DNA from: Entomortierella parvispora
Taxonomy: Eukaryota > Mortierellomycota > Mortierellomycetes > Mortierellales > Mortierellaceae
NCBI GenBank assembly: GCA_963573315.1
Contig: OY752149.1
Span: forward strand, 1,116,001-1,180,000
Direction of reading: 5' to 3'
Length of the DNA stretch: 64,000 bases
The position numbers and the translations under genes were made by a program. Below, one piece after another: positions 1-12,610 of this stretch (positions within the stretch are counted from its first letter, which is position 1; each line of letters opens with the position of its first letter). The notes beneath the pieces are model-generated. The model did not search any database, had not been told where the DNA came from, and worked only from the letters and a program-made list of their open reading frames with translations.

Positions 1-423
1 GGGTGTTTTTTGTCAGTAACATTCCGATATCGCTAAATCAAAATGACTCCCAAGACTCCATAGCAAAAGCAAGGCAAAGACGCGCATCCTGTTTTGATTG
101 AGAGACATCTTTGGCAACTTACCTTCGGGCGACTGAAAGTTGTTGGTGTGGAAGGGATGGTGGTGTCCCTGGGGCAGAATTTCCGATGCAGGTCGTGCGC
201 CTCCCCGATGGAAATGCTGCTGCTGTTGCTGCTGCTTCTGCTGTTGGTTTTGTACATGTTGCTGTTGGTGTCCAGACGCAAAGTGGTTCTGTTGCTGCTG
301 CTGTTGTTGCTGCTGAAGCATGGTGGGGCTGAAGTCGGGCTGTCGAAAGGTAGCAGCGGGATCAAACGACTGCTTCCCTTGGTCAGACAGCATGGTAAGG
401 GACTCGGAGGGGCGTCTGGCCAT
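1..423 (-). CDS. Hypothetical polyglutamine/histidine-rich protein (5' part only)
   Basis: A coding exon starts at the ATG at 423 (reading leftwards; opening residues MARRPSESL) and runs about 100 codons to a GTAAGT donor at 122/121. A TACTGAC branch-site-like sequence lies at about 18-24, so the acceptor is probably just outside the window and the rest of the gene is missing. The visible part has a 9-residue Gln run, further Gln-rich stretches (CAG/CAA mixed codons) and a His-rich patch near residues 70-90. No known domain is seen; low-complexity Gln/His leaders are common in transcription regulators, but that is only a guess. A TGA in the same frame lies directly upstream of the ATG, which supports this start. 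Confidence 0.5.
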
Positions 424-1825
424 TCAAGCTGGGAGGGACAATGATGGTGAGAAAAGAAAAAAAAAAAAGACAAAAGGTTAGTCGGACGATGGCGAAAGAA
501 GGCTGGAGAGGTGTTGCAGTGCAGATGGGTGGTTGTCAGTGATGAGGATGAGGATGAGGAAGCAAGAGGAAAAAAAAAGGGGGGGAGGGTGGGGGAGAAG
601 AAGAAAGAAAAGAGGATGGAGCGTGTGTATGTGTGTATGTGTGTATGTATGTATGTGTGTGAGTGTGTTCGAGAGATTGCGAGCTGGGTGCGGTGTCAGG
701 AAAGCAGGAGAGCGAGGGGTCGGCCATGCAGATTGGCTGACTGGTGGACTGTTCACATGCGCCGGGCGAGTGGGCACGAGCTCGTCGACAAAAAAATGCT
801 AGAGTTCGTTCTGGTCTGGTCTGGCCATGATTGCATTTGTTTGTTTTTGCATGATTGTTTGATTGTTGTGTCTCTCTGGTGTTGCATGGGTTGGGTTCAA
901 AGGTGTGGGATGCAAGGTGACTTACCGAAGGGAGAGTCGGCCAGAAGGATGGCCTTGGCGTGGGAAGGGGATGAGGGGAATGGAGAGACGAGGGAGAGAT
1001 GAAAGAGGAGGAGGATAGGCGAGGATGGGAGAGAAAGAGCAAGAGGAGGGGGAAGAGAGAAGGAAGGAAAGAAGGAGGGGAAGGAATGCAATGGGATGAA
1101 CAAAGAGGAAAGGGAGGAGGCGAAAAAGAAGAGAAAGAAAAATAAATTATTGACGAAAAACCCCGTCCGTGGGTGGTGCGACCATACGCAGGCGAGGTAC
1201 CGCCTCCTCTGCCTGCACCCAATGAGCGACCCCTGGCCGGCCCCCCGTCCTGGGGCCTTCTTCTTTTTCTCTTTCTTTTTCTTTCTCTGTGAGTTTACTC
1301 CCCATCCGCGCTCCGAGTCTGGAATTCATGCGAGCGAGGCGCAACAGACGACTTCCCAGAGACGGAAACAAAGAAGGGAAAAGACCGCGGCAAACATCCG
1401 TGCCCGCCTGACCTCTATCTTCTTTTCCATGCACAACATCAAAATTGCAACTTGTTGGAACGCACACGCCCTCCCGCCCATCTCTTCCGTGTGTGCGGGG
1501 TCATTCAGATGGTGCGATCAGCCGCCATGTCATCGATTTTGTGTCTGCGCTCTCTCTTTCTATAACACACTGTCGCACCCTCGCATCTATCGCGTGCGAC
1601 CCTCAACTCTGTTCAAGAGATGGTACCCTTCACGACAAACACTCGCACATAGACAAAATAGAGAGCCAGAACCTGGAACCTCCTTGGGCAAGGGAGCTCA
1701 GTTTTTTTTTGTATGCAAAAATGTGTATATTGTGAATTGCTTTAACAAGGTTTTTCTTTACTGCCCAGTTTCAAGATTCACTTGAAGCTGCAGCGTGTCA
1801 ATCAGGGAGATTATTATTTCTGTGC
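424..1825. other. Intergenic/leader region, possible 5'UTR intron of the polyQ gene
   Basis: No confident gene is seen here. On the minus strand a good donor (GTAAGTC at 925-919) and an acceptor (CAG ending at 429, preceded by CTCAC) could bound a 497-nt leader intron placing a non-coding exon right of 926. The rest is purine-rich on the plus strand (about 950-1130) and otherwise plain AT/GC-mixed sequence. Open frames here are low-complexity (Ser/Pro/Phe) and look like chance. Confidence 0.35.
624..664. repeat. (GT)n/(GTAT)n microsatellite
   Basis: The stretch is an imperfect run of GTGT and GTAT units, about 40 bp long, inside the presumed leader or promoter region of the leftmost gene. 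It explains the Tyr/Thr/His and Val/Cys-repeat open frames on both strands, which are therefore not real proteins. Confidence 0.85.
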
Positions 1826-3907
1826 TCAAGAAGAAGCGTCCGACTCGACATCCGACTCGGCTGGGACAGTGCTACCTTGACCACGCAAAATGATGGCGTC
1901 CTCAGGAATGATACCCTCCTTGTTCAGGTACTTGAAGTTGTAACGGTCCGCATGTCCGTCCAAGATCTGGAGATACTCGTCAAATCGGTTGAACTCCAAC
2001 TCTTCCTTGATAATACCATCGTAGATGAACTTTTCCTTGAACGCGTCCATAACCTCAGTGTAGGGGTCAAAGTCCAGAGGTTGATGAGTCGCCGCCACCT
2101 TGCGGTTATAGGTCAAGAACTGAGGCTATTCAACCAAAGATTTGGGTGTATTAGTTTTGAGCGTTAGCGCCGGTCCATCTCAGGTTAATGAGGAGGAGAT
2201 CAAGGAGGGGACATGGGCTGGTGATGCGAGTCTTACCCTCTCCAACAAAAGACCCAGACTGGGCGCTTTGGGGATGTTAATCTGGTTCGCCTTGAAAGTC
2301 TCAGGGATCAAATTGACCGGTGTATCCGTGCGAACCATCATCACAACAAGTCCGACCATCTTGCGGATTTGATGAAGCATGAACGACTGACCATGCACCT
2401 TCAAGCTGAGCCATTCTGTGCCTTGGATCATCTTGGGATCGCTTGCCTGAAAGAGCCAATTGATCCTGTGGTTAGTAGATTGCGTGAGAGACTATTCCAG
2501 ATTCTCCGGCATATGATGGTAGAGAGGTCAATTGGGCAATCAATTAGGCAACTCTTACCTTGAAAGTCATCATGTATCTGTTGCAGGCGCGGTCGTTGAA
2601 TTTTTTGCCAATTGTAAAGTTGTGGAAGTTGTGTGTTCCTTCATAGGCCTGGAAAGCTTCGCGGACCTTGGCTAAAGTCGCCTCGTCGATACGGTAGCTT
2701 CGCTTCTCGGCCATTTCCTCTGGTGTTGAGATCTTGACGTTCTCATCCCAGGCCATACTTCCTTCAGGGGCGTCTCTGAGAACTGTCGTCGTTGGTAGCT
2801 CTCCCTCGACACGCTCTGGAAGAGCAGGTCTGGGAAGGAAGACATAAGTTGGCAGCAAGTACTCGTAAACTCTTGAATCACAAAGAGTCTTTGCATTGAA
2901 AGAGTTCATAGTGCGAACATAGCCAAAGAGGCGAATCTGTTCTGGAAGGTTGTCGTTGATCTTGGTGATAATATCGGGGTCCTCAACAATCATCTTAAGA
3001 GACACAACATTTCCTGCCGCGTGCACGCCCTTGTCCGTTCTTGCTGAGCGCATCATGCTGACCTGTTTGTTCATGATTGAAGGCAAGTATCATTAGTAGC
3101 AAGTATCATTAGTACCAAGTTCCCTAGTATGGCATGGATGGGTTTCATTTCCAATGTCTTTGATCATACCTTCTTGATATCGTCTGCGTTATCCTTGGAG
3201 ACAGCTTCTGCCGCAATCATTGCTTTGAACAGATCGCCTTCAATCGTCTTTGCATTTGGGTTCCTATGAATGTATACAGTACCAGACACAGAGTTAACAT
3301 TGATATCACTTTTGACGCCGAGAAGAAGGGCCTCTTGACAGATCATGTTCACTTACACCTGCATGCCCTGGTATCCAGTTCCACAGTATCCCATGAGAAG
3401 AGCAATTTTTCGCTTAGGAATACGCGCCTCCTTGTTTTCATTGCTGTCATCGCCAGCAGTGTTGTCCTCACCGGCGGCAGCTTTTGCAGCAGCAGCAGCA
3501 GCATCCTGAGCATTGCGGGATTGACTACCCCAACCATCTGCCCGCTTTCCCTTGTACTTGTCTGCACCGCGGATGTTGCCTCTGACCTTGCTGCGTTTTG
3601 TTCCCATGTAGGCAGCGGTGTCCTCCTTCTCGATCTGTGGCCTGTGCTTCTTGGCAGCGGATTCACCACCCTCAGTCGATCCTGCAGGAGCAGCCGAGGT
3701 AGAGGTCGAAGACTCTTCGACAACGTCGGAGGCAAGCCTCTTGACCGGCTCAGACTCGGCCACAGAGGGGGTAGGTGTGGACATGGTGATGTCGTTGGGT
3801 GGAGGGGGAGAGGACATTGTAGAGAAACGCGGGGAGGATACTAGTCTGGCGATTCGAGGTGCAGAGAACAAGGGAATGAAAGCAGAAAGAAGACGAGAAA
3901 CGGCCAT
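1826..3907 (-). CDS. PUS1: tRNA pseudouridine synthase PUS1 (TruA family)
   Basis: Five exons join in frame: 3907-3357, 3263-3170, 3062-2559, 2446-2237 and 2125-1826, giving 552 residues. The protein isomerises uridine to pseudouridine in tRNA, and in known fungal members also in some other RNAs. The TruA core starts near residue 170 (KRKIALLMGYCGTGYQGMQ). The catalytic loop ARTDKGVHA puts the nucleophile at about Asp225. Further conserved stretches are GTHNFHNFT, the cysteine-arginine rich segment after it, and FMLHQIRKMVGLV. The N-terminal 170 residues are low-complexity, Ala/Ser/Glu-rich, with basic patches. The start gives an Arg/Ser-rich leader that could target mitochondria; a second Met at residue 31 could give a nuclear form, as in animal PUS1. 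The acidic C-terminal tail is short. Confidence 0.93.
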
Positions 3908-4486
3908 GAAGGAGGAAGTGAATGTCTCCTCGTGTCCAGCACCCAGGCGAAGACGGCGCTGCGGTGACTGTCATGGTGAACACTGTTATGATTTTTTTTT
4001 TTTTTTTTTTTTTAGACGAGGCAATCAGGCGGACGAGGTTTGTTTTGTAAATGTGTTTATTATTAATATTGTCTTTTAAATTCATTGAGAACGCTATGAT
4101 CAATTGGACAAACCTACTGGGAGAACTGGAAACAAACAGAAGTTGGAGGTTAGATCTCCTTTCATTTCAGAATGTGCTGTCGCATTTGACATTTAGCAAG
4201 TGGACGAACAGAGCAGATCAGAAAGTTTAGAAATTGGTTGTCTTCCTGTAGCGGGGTCTTACTTCCACTTCATAAACACGGACCAAACAAATATTCATCA
4301 TATTGCTCATTATGACACCTTGCATAGAGAGTAAAAGAAGAAAAGCTTTAAAAGAACTTACAAGGACGGAGATTGCTCAAGGAGTTGTGGAGCAGGAAAG
4401 GAAGGGAGGGAAGGCAGGAAGAATCAAGAGTCGCGTTTCGCTCCTCGAACTTTTATAAGGGTTGTCAAATTTTGAAGTCACGTGCG
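3908..4486. other. PUS1 promoter / ALKBH6 3' region
   Basis: No gene is seen. The stretch holds the upstream region of PUS1 and the presumed 3'UTR of ALKBH6, both on the minus strand. A T-run of about 22 nt occupies 3992-4013. The segment 4373-4486 is purine-rich. A CACGTG hexamer (TCACGTGC) lies at about 4478-4485, next to the ALKBH6 stop codon. Confidence 0.5.
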
Positions 4487-5632
4487 CTATTTTTTCGGTG
4501 GCGCGAAGAATCGGTTTCCTCGGATGGTCTTTGGGACGATGCGGAAGGTAAGTGATATCCGCGTGTTGCGTTCGAGAGGCAGTTCGGGAATAGGGACATT
4601 AGAGAACGCGCGATCCTTGTTCAAGATATTGCCCTCATTGAGGTTGTCCGAGTTCACTTCTCGAATACCGTGCATATAGTTGTTATATACATCCTCCTTG
4701 AGAACAAGCAGCGACCTTGGTTGAACGAAAATTGAAAACTCGGGTTCTTGATTTTTCCTGTCCTCAGATAGATCCGAAAATTTAAAAAACTCGAGGATAC
4801 AATGAGAGGATAGCGAGACTGTCGCAACTGTCGGGTGATACGCTGGTCCATCTTTGTGCGGAAGGATGCCCTGTCCAGCAAGGTACTCGTTGATGAGACA
4901 GTGGTTGGGGTCTTTGTGGATCAGGTCCAGGTCTTTAAATACCTCCAGTTCGCGAAACCTGGGGTTAAGGGAAGTCAGCCAAGGCGGCAAAGGTTCTGCC
5001 ACCATTGCATTGTTCACAACAATGCCGCCTAGAAAGAAAAAGACCAGGATCAGTCGATGGGCCTATTATGCATCACGGAAATGATCATCATATGAAGAGC
5101 GCATGGTCCCACATGTTGTGGAATATCTATTTCATATCAATTCGAGAGCTCACAGAAGTGGTGTCGCGTCCCTCTTAGGCTCCGTTGCTGCTCGGTCCAT
5201 TGGCCAGTAACAAATATTCGTAATCAAACTCGTACCCCAGTTCTGCAGTCTAACATGTGGGAGAATTGTCGAAGGTTAGTTCTCAGGGAACAATAAAGGC
5301 CCCAGGTGGTCACTTTGAGGTGAAATGCACCAGCCGCACTGGCTGCGAAAAGGGCTCACCTTCGGTTCTTGAGGTGGACCCACTTTGGCTTTGGCGCGGA
5401 ACGGACCTATATACACATATCGTTGACAGAGATCAGATTCCAGACTTTGAGGTTCCTCGACCATAGAGTTTCGATCAATCTCGCCTCAGCACCGTGATGG
5501 AACATGGTGTCCATAGACACATGCCTTGTTGATTAGGTCTTGTTCCTCCTCTGGAGAGATGAAGTCTGGGATATAGTAGACGCTTGCGGGGGCATTGGGC
5601 AGGCGGTCCTTGGTGATGGTGCCTTGTGTCAT
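4487..5632 (-). CDS. ALKBH6: ALKBH6-like 2-oxoglutarate/Fe(II) dioxygenase
   Basis: Four exons give 236 residues: 5632-5525, 5406-5360, 5249-5236 (only 14 nt) and 5028-4487. The length matches ALKBH6 of animals and plants. The family is an AlkB-type dioxygenase; its substrate is not firmly established. The N-terminus reads VYYIPDFISPEEE, then APKPKW, then LQNWGG, all typical of ALKBH6. Iron ligands are HKD (His114, Asp116) in LPHKDGPAYHP and His176 in YMHG; the 2OG-binding arginine is in RISLTFR. Intron 1 has a GC donor (AAG|GCATGT), which is the only choice that keeps the family frame. Introns 2 and 3 isolate a 14-nt exon completing RRLQNWGG. The start at 5632 fits family length; an upstream exon cannot be excluded because a CAG acceptor-like site lies just 5' of it. 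Confidence 0.88.
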
Positions 5633-6552
5633 GAAGGATGGGATCAGGTGTGCAGGATGGATGCATGTGAATAGCCTGAAAGTTGGTGACCAACATCAAG
5701 ACGGCATGAGTGCGCGCGATTTTTTTTTTTGCTATTTGTGTGGTGTGATGTGTTGAGCGTGCGATAAACTCGTAACGTAGTATCCTCTCTCTTTCTCCCC
5801 TGCTAGAGCGCTGATCAGAGTGGAGACGGCCCCCTTCTTGCCTTCTCCTCTCGGCTCGCGGGCCGTTTTCTAGCGCAGCCGAAGCACGGCGGTCAAGAGA
5901 CTCTGAATGATGTTGGATAGACTGGGTCGACCGTCGCACCTCCAACAGCCCTGGCCTGCGAGCTGTGGATGTCGGCCTGACATCCAGAGTGTCCGTCCAT
6001 CCGCCCGTCCATCAGTCAGTCAGGCTATCAGTCAACTGCCCGCCAACCCTGCATGTCAGCAAAAAACATCAGCTTGCCACTGCGGACATAGTCGATCTGT
6101 CTTTATGCTTTGTGAGCAACGTGAAAAATGGCACAAAGCGAGTGAATGAATGAATGAACACGAAGTAAAAATAACTCTCACCACCGCCACGGGCATGCCA
6201 CAGGCAACTTGACAACCAGAGGACGAGAGCACTCAAGACGAGAGAATGAGAATGAGAACGAGAACGAGAACGAGAGAGAGAGAGAGAGGGAGAGCTCTTT
6301 TACTCTTCATAATCACCACCTTTGTTGCCACTCAAAGGCGCCATGGCTGCCTGCTTGTCTGAACTGTCCGTGCCACTTTATCCTTCCTTCCCTGTCGCTC
6401 TCGTTCTGTCCTTTTTTTTTTTTTTTTCTTTCTTTGTCTCCTTTCCTCTTTCTCATCTTCCTTCCGTCATCTGTCATCCTCTTCATTCCTCATCCTTCTC
6501 TTCGCTCCTCCCTCCTTTTCTTCCATCCATCCATCCACCCTCTCTCACCGGC
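5633..6552. promoter_or_regulatory. Divergent intergenic region ALKBH6 / OSH3
   Basis: The two start codons face away from each other across 920 bp. The left part is mixed sequence with a run of CTGTCAGT-like short repeats near 5985-6035. From about 6400 the plus strand is almost pure pyrimidine up to the OSH3 ATG, which looks like a 5'UTR or core-promoter tract of a kind common in these fungi. No TATA box is obvious and no further gene is seen. Confidence 0.5.
6240..6291. repeat. (GAGAAN)n / (GA)n microsatellite
   Basis: About eight GAGAAT/GAGAAC hexamers grade into a GA dinucleotide run on the plus strand. It lies upstream of the OSH3 gene and encodes only a meaningless Glu/Asn/Arg repeat. 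Confidence 0.85.
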
Positions 6553-9500
6553 ATGCAAGAGATCGAGGTCCCGGCGAGAGATGTGTTTCAACACTATGTC
6601 CATGTCGACCAGCCTGACAACAAGGCCCTGGTTTGGTGGTTCTCCACAAAGAAAAAGAACATTTCCTTTGGACTCTTCTTCCGCAAGTCGGCCGCCTGTC
6701 CTCCTCAGCTAAAGTCCAACACCCTGGCGCCGTCTATCACCACCTCGGGAAGTGGACCCTCCCCAACTAGACCGGAATCTATCTCCTCGCGTTATACGTC
6801 TTCGCAACAACCAGTCTACACTGGATCCAACGTCCTGTCAACCTCCCCTACAAAATCGAGTCATGCCAGCAACTATGCCTCTAGCAGGGCCTCCATTGAC
6901 TCTGCCAGCGAGGACGAGGACGATGACCATGGGCCAGAGTCCACCAGTGGGCTAGGAATGAACCAACATAACCCTAGCCAGTCCTCCCTCCCCTCGACTT
7001 CACAGCCTTCCTCGAGAAGAAAGAAGACCGTTGCAAAGTTCAAGGATCCGGACCTGATTGAGATCCTGCCAATCCAGCACTATGATTCTGCTTCTGCAAC
7101 GATCCGTGGCGAATTCACCATCAAGGAAGAGGGTAGCTACGTTCTAGTCTTTGGTAAGAGAAAAGGAACAAAAGCAAAGTGGCCTCTCTGTTGCGTTGAT
7201 TGGTCAACTATGTTTGTTAACTTCCACGCGTGCTGTTGCCATGGTTCCTGAATTTCTGCACTTTAGACAATTCGTTCTCGATCCACACCTCAAAGAGACT
7301 GACCTTCTTTGTTGCCCTGGAGGAGCGTGGGACTAAGCCTGTCGCGCACCCCACCTCTGAGATGTCGGGCTGGTTGTACAAGAAGAAGCGCAAGAGAATG
7401 CAAGGTGAGATTTTTGATTGTGTGAATGTGGCAAAGCTCCTTTTTGTTCGTCTTGGCTAACGTGCACTGGATTTTTCTTCATCCAGGCTGGGCGAGGCGG
7501 TGGTTCCAGATTGATAATGGAATCCTTTCCTACTACAAGGCGCCTGACAATCCTTGCCGTGGTAAAGTCCATCTGGTGATCTCGTCGGTGACTTTTAGTC
7601 AGAACTCTCGCATGATCTTTATCGATTCTGGGACGATGCTCTATCATCTCAAGGCCTTGACGGTGGATGATTATAATGCTTGGACATCTATCATTAAGGC
7701 TTTCAAGGCATCGGAGCAAAGAAATGCACAGGATACTGTCCATCGTATGACCACCCGGGATTCGACCCAGAAGCGGGCTCAGCTCCGTAACAGCTGGATC
7801 TCCAACGGCACAACGGAAATTGATCAGCTCAAGCAGATCATGACGACCATGGATGCTGGGTTCGCGGATATTAAGGAGCAACTCGATTCGATCCGAGCTC
7901 AGACAACAGAAGTCGGACCCCCTATCAGTAGCGGATCTTCTAGTTCGTCACGCAGTCCTCATGCCCGTGAGAGACAGGGGTCTGCAGATAGCTCTCCTGC
8001 AAACAGTAGTGGGAGCAGCAATGGGGGCAACAAATTTAGGATGAAGTTTGGTATTCCCTCACTCCAGCGAAGTAAGTGTTTTGGTTTGTTTCCGCTCTGA
8101 GAATGACGATATGCTTTGTTGAACAAATGTGTCCTGGCAGATGTATCATTTGACTGACACGCGCACAATCGTCCTTAATCCAAACAGCCACAAGCGATGG
8201 TAGTGTTCTATCGACGCAGTCTTCAGTCGAGAACATTCATGCAAGACTTCAGGCTTCCTTCCTGAAGCTTAAAGCGGAAAAGGAGAAGGCCTTTGAGATC
8301 ATGAGGTCCGAGATGGAGAAATGGGAGAAGAATGAGAAGCAGTTCCGTCTATTGTTGGCCGAGGGTGACAAGAATGCGTCGTCCATCTCGTTATCGCGGA
8401 CGATTGTGCCGGGCGACAAATCAACACTGTCGAGACAAGCATTGGAGGAGGCCTATATCGCTCATACACGAACATCCATGACCTCAGATCGCGCGAACTC
8501 TCTCACGTCTTCAATCACAGGCTCAGATGTCTTTTACGATGCGGAAGATGCCATTTTGACTGCTGACCTGTCCTTAGCAGATCTGTCCGACTTGGAGGAT
8601 ACCAGGTTTGATGATCAAGTGGATGATATTGATGACAACTCTAGCGATGACGAGTCGGCTGAGGAGCAGCCTCATCAAAAGGAAGAGGTAGTAGTGGGTC
8701 AACGAAAAGCCGCGGCGCCCCAGGAGACTAAAGCCGAGGAACCAATTGTCCGCCGATCTGTCCTTCCAGCACCAGTTTCGGGCGAGGACATCTCGTTACT
8801 TTCCATCTTGCGCAAGAACGTGGGAAAAGATCTGTCTACTGTCGCTATGCCTGTGTCCTTGAACGAACCTATCAACGTCCTGCAGCGTTTGTGTGAGGAG
8901 CTCGAATACAGCGAACTTTTGGACAAGGCTGCAAGTTTGGAAGACTCTCTTGATAGACTCGTTTATGTGGCTGCCTTTGCTGTGAGTGGGTATGCAACAA
9001 CCCAATGGCGCGCTGCCCGTAAGCCCTTTAACCCTCTCCACGGAGAGACGTTCGAATACGATTGCCCAGAGAAAGGATTCAAGTTTATTTCTGAAAAAGT
9101 CAGCCATTATCCCCCTGTCATGGCAGTAAGTGAAGTCCTTACCACATGGTTGTTCTTGCGATAGTAGCTCCACGACTGGAAATGGAATACTTGTTCACTT
9201 TTTGGATTTTAATTGTCTATTCTCATAGTGCCACGCTGATTCGGTTCACCATTGGAGCCTCTCTATGGATTCTCGTGCAAAGACAAAGTTCTGGGGCAAG
9301 TCAATGGTAAGTTACCCTACCCTCTTTCATAGTCCTTGACTGGATTTCAAGATTGACGTGTTTTTGATCATTGGGCGCAATGCCTAACCACTGTATACAT
9401 TATTCTCCTTCTCACAATAGGAATTGATGCCCAACGGTACTATTCATATCCGCTTCAGCAAGTCTGGAGACCATTATACCATCATCAAGCCCTCGACCTG

Positions 9501-10116
9501 GATGCGTAACCTCATGGCCGGCACCAAATACCTCGAGCATACTGGAGAACTCAAGGTCATCAACCACACGACCCGTGAGACCTGTGTTTTGACGTTTAAA
9601 GAATCCAGTTTCTTTGCCGGCACAAAGCACGAGATTGTCGGACACGTCATGACTGCGAATGGGGTCAAGAAAAGAACCCTCCAGGGACGTTGGAGTGAAT
9701 CTTTGATGGAGGAGGTGGCGCCCAACAAGTTGGAGAGACTCTGGAAGGTCAATACTCCCCCTCCCAACCATGAAAAGTACTATGGTTTCACGGATTTCAC
9801 CATCCACTTGAACGAGTTGACCAAGGGCTTGGAGGCAAAGTTGCCAAGGACCGATACCCGTTTCCGACCCGATCAGTCGCTTTTTGAACATGGTCGGGTA
9901 GAGGAGGCCGACAAGGAGAAGCTGAGAGTAGAACAGAAGCAGAGAGAGCTGAGAAAGACGATGGAGAACCAGGGCGACAAGTGGGAGGTCCGTTGGTTCG
10001 AGAAGAAGGTCGATCCCCAAACCGAGGACCCAGAAGGCCAGACCTGGTTCTACAAAGGCGGATACTGGGAGGCAAGAGAGACTGGCGAGTGGAACGAGAA
10101 GGTTGCACTCTGGTAG
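6553..10116 (+). CDS. OSH3: Osh3-type oxysterol-binding protein (GOLD-PH-FFAT-ORD)
   Basis: Six exons (6553-7153, 7267-7404, 7487-8071, 8188-9125, 9229-9306, 9421-10116) give 1011 residues. It should be a lipid-transfer protein moving sterol or PI4P between the ER and the plasma membrane. Residues 1-225 resemble the GOLD domain of yeast Osh3 (start MQEIEVPARDV). A PH domain spans about 231-330 (SGWLYKKKRKRMQ, RRWFQIDNGILSYY). A FFAT-like ER-anchoring motif, DVFYDAEDA, sits near 555 in an acidic stretch. The sterol-binding ORD spans about 655-1000. The signature normally written EQVSHHPP reads EKVSHYPP here (near 744). The C-terminal ORD end with RWFEKK, WFYKGGYW is intact. The ATG follows a long pyrimidine leader, and starting here reproduces the Osh3 N-terminus. 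Confidence 0.93.
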
Positions 10117-10632
10117 ATATATTTCCGTTATCACCCGTCGTTGTCCTATAAAAACAGCACCTGCACCGATTCTTTGAAACGTGAATGTGCTTGAACTGGC
10201 TGAATGACAAGTGCGAGTGCCAGTAGGTTTGAATTCCACTCATCTCCCTGTCAGTTGGATGGAAATCACTGTCAACTATAAAACTGCCTTGTCATAATGC
10301 ACTCCTCCTGTGCGGATAAAGAGAGGCCACCTTCCAGTTTTCACAGTCCTTTTGTCACCAATGTCCTTGTGGGTCGTCAAGGCAGGAGGATAAGTCTGGG
10401 CTTTACTTTAAAAAGCTGAGAATATCGCGTTTGCGTTTCCCAGTTGCCAAACGGCTCCGCATTCACTTTCAACTTCACGGTCCTTTCTATCTATTACCAA
10501 ACTAGTTTGTGACGACAGACGCAGCCTTTGACCAATCCTTCCTATCTCTTCCTCTGGAATAGAGCCATGTCGTCTGTCGTGCAATTATCGATGATCTTTC
10601 TCTCTCTTTGACCATCTACTTCACCTCTTCAT
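10117..10632. other. Convergent 3' regions of OSH3 and enolase
   Basis: The stops of the two genes face each other across 516 bp. The stretch has pyrimidine-rich patches and no open frame with family similarity. It probably holds both 3'UTRs and polyadenylation signals. Confidence 0.5.

Positions 10633-12610
<1,978 letters not shown>

Noticed and set aside
892-905. GGTTCAA-type tRNA B-box
   Set aside because: No A-box or acceptor-stem pairing was found around it or around similar short matches elsewhere.
536-1222. Long Ser/Pro/Phe-rich open frame on the minus strand
   Set aside because: It consists of microsatellite and purine/pyrimidine runs translated in a chance frame, and has no domain.
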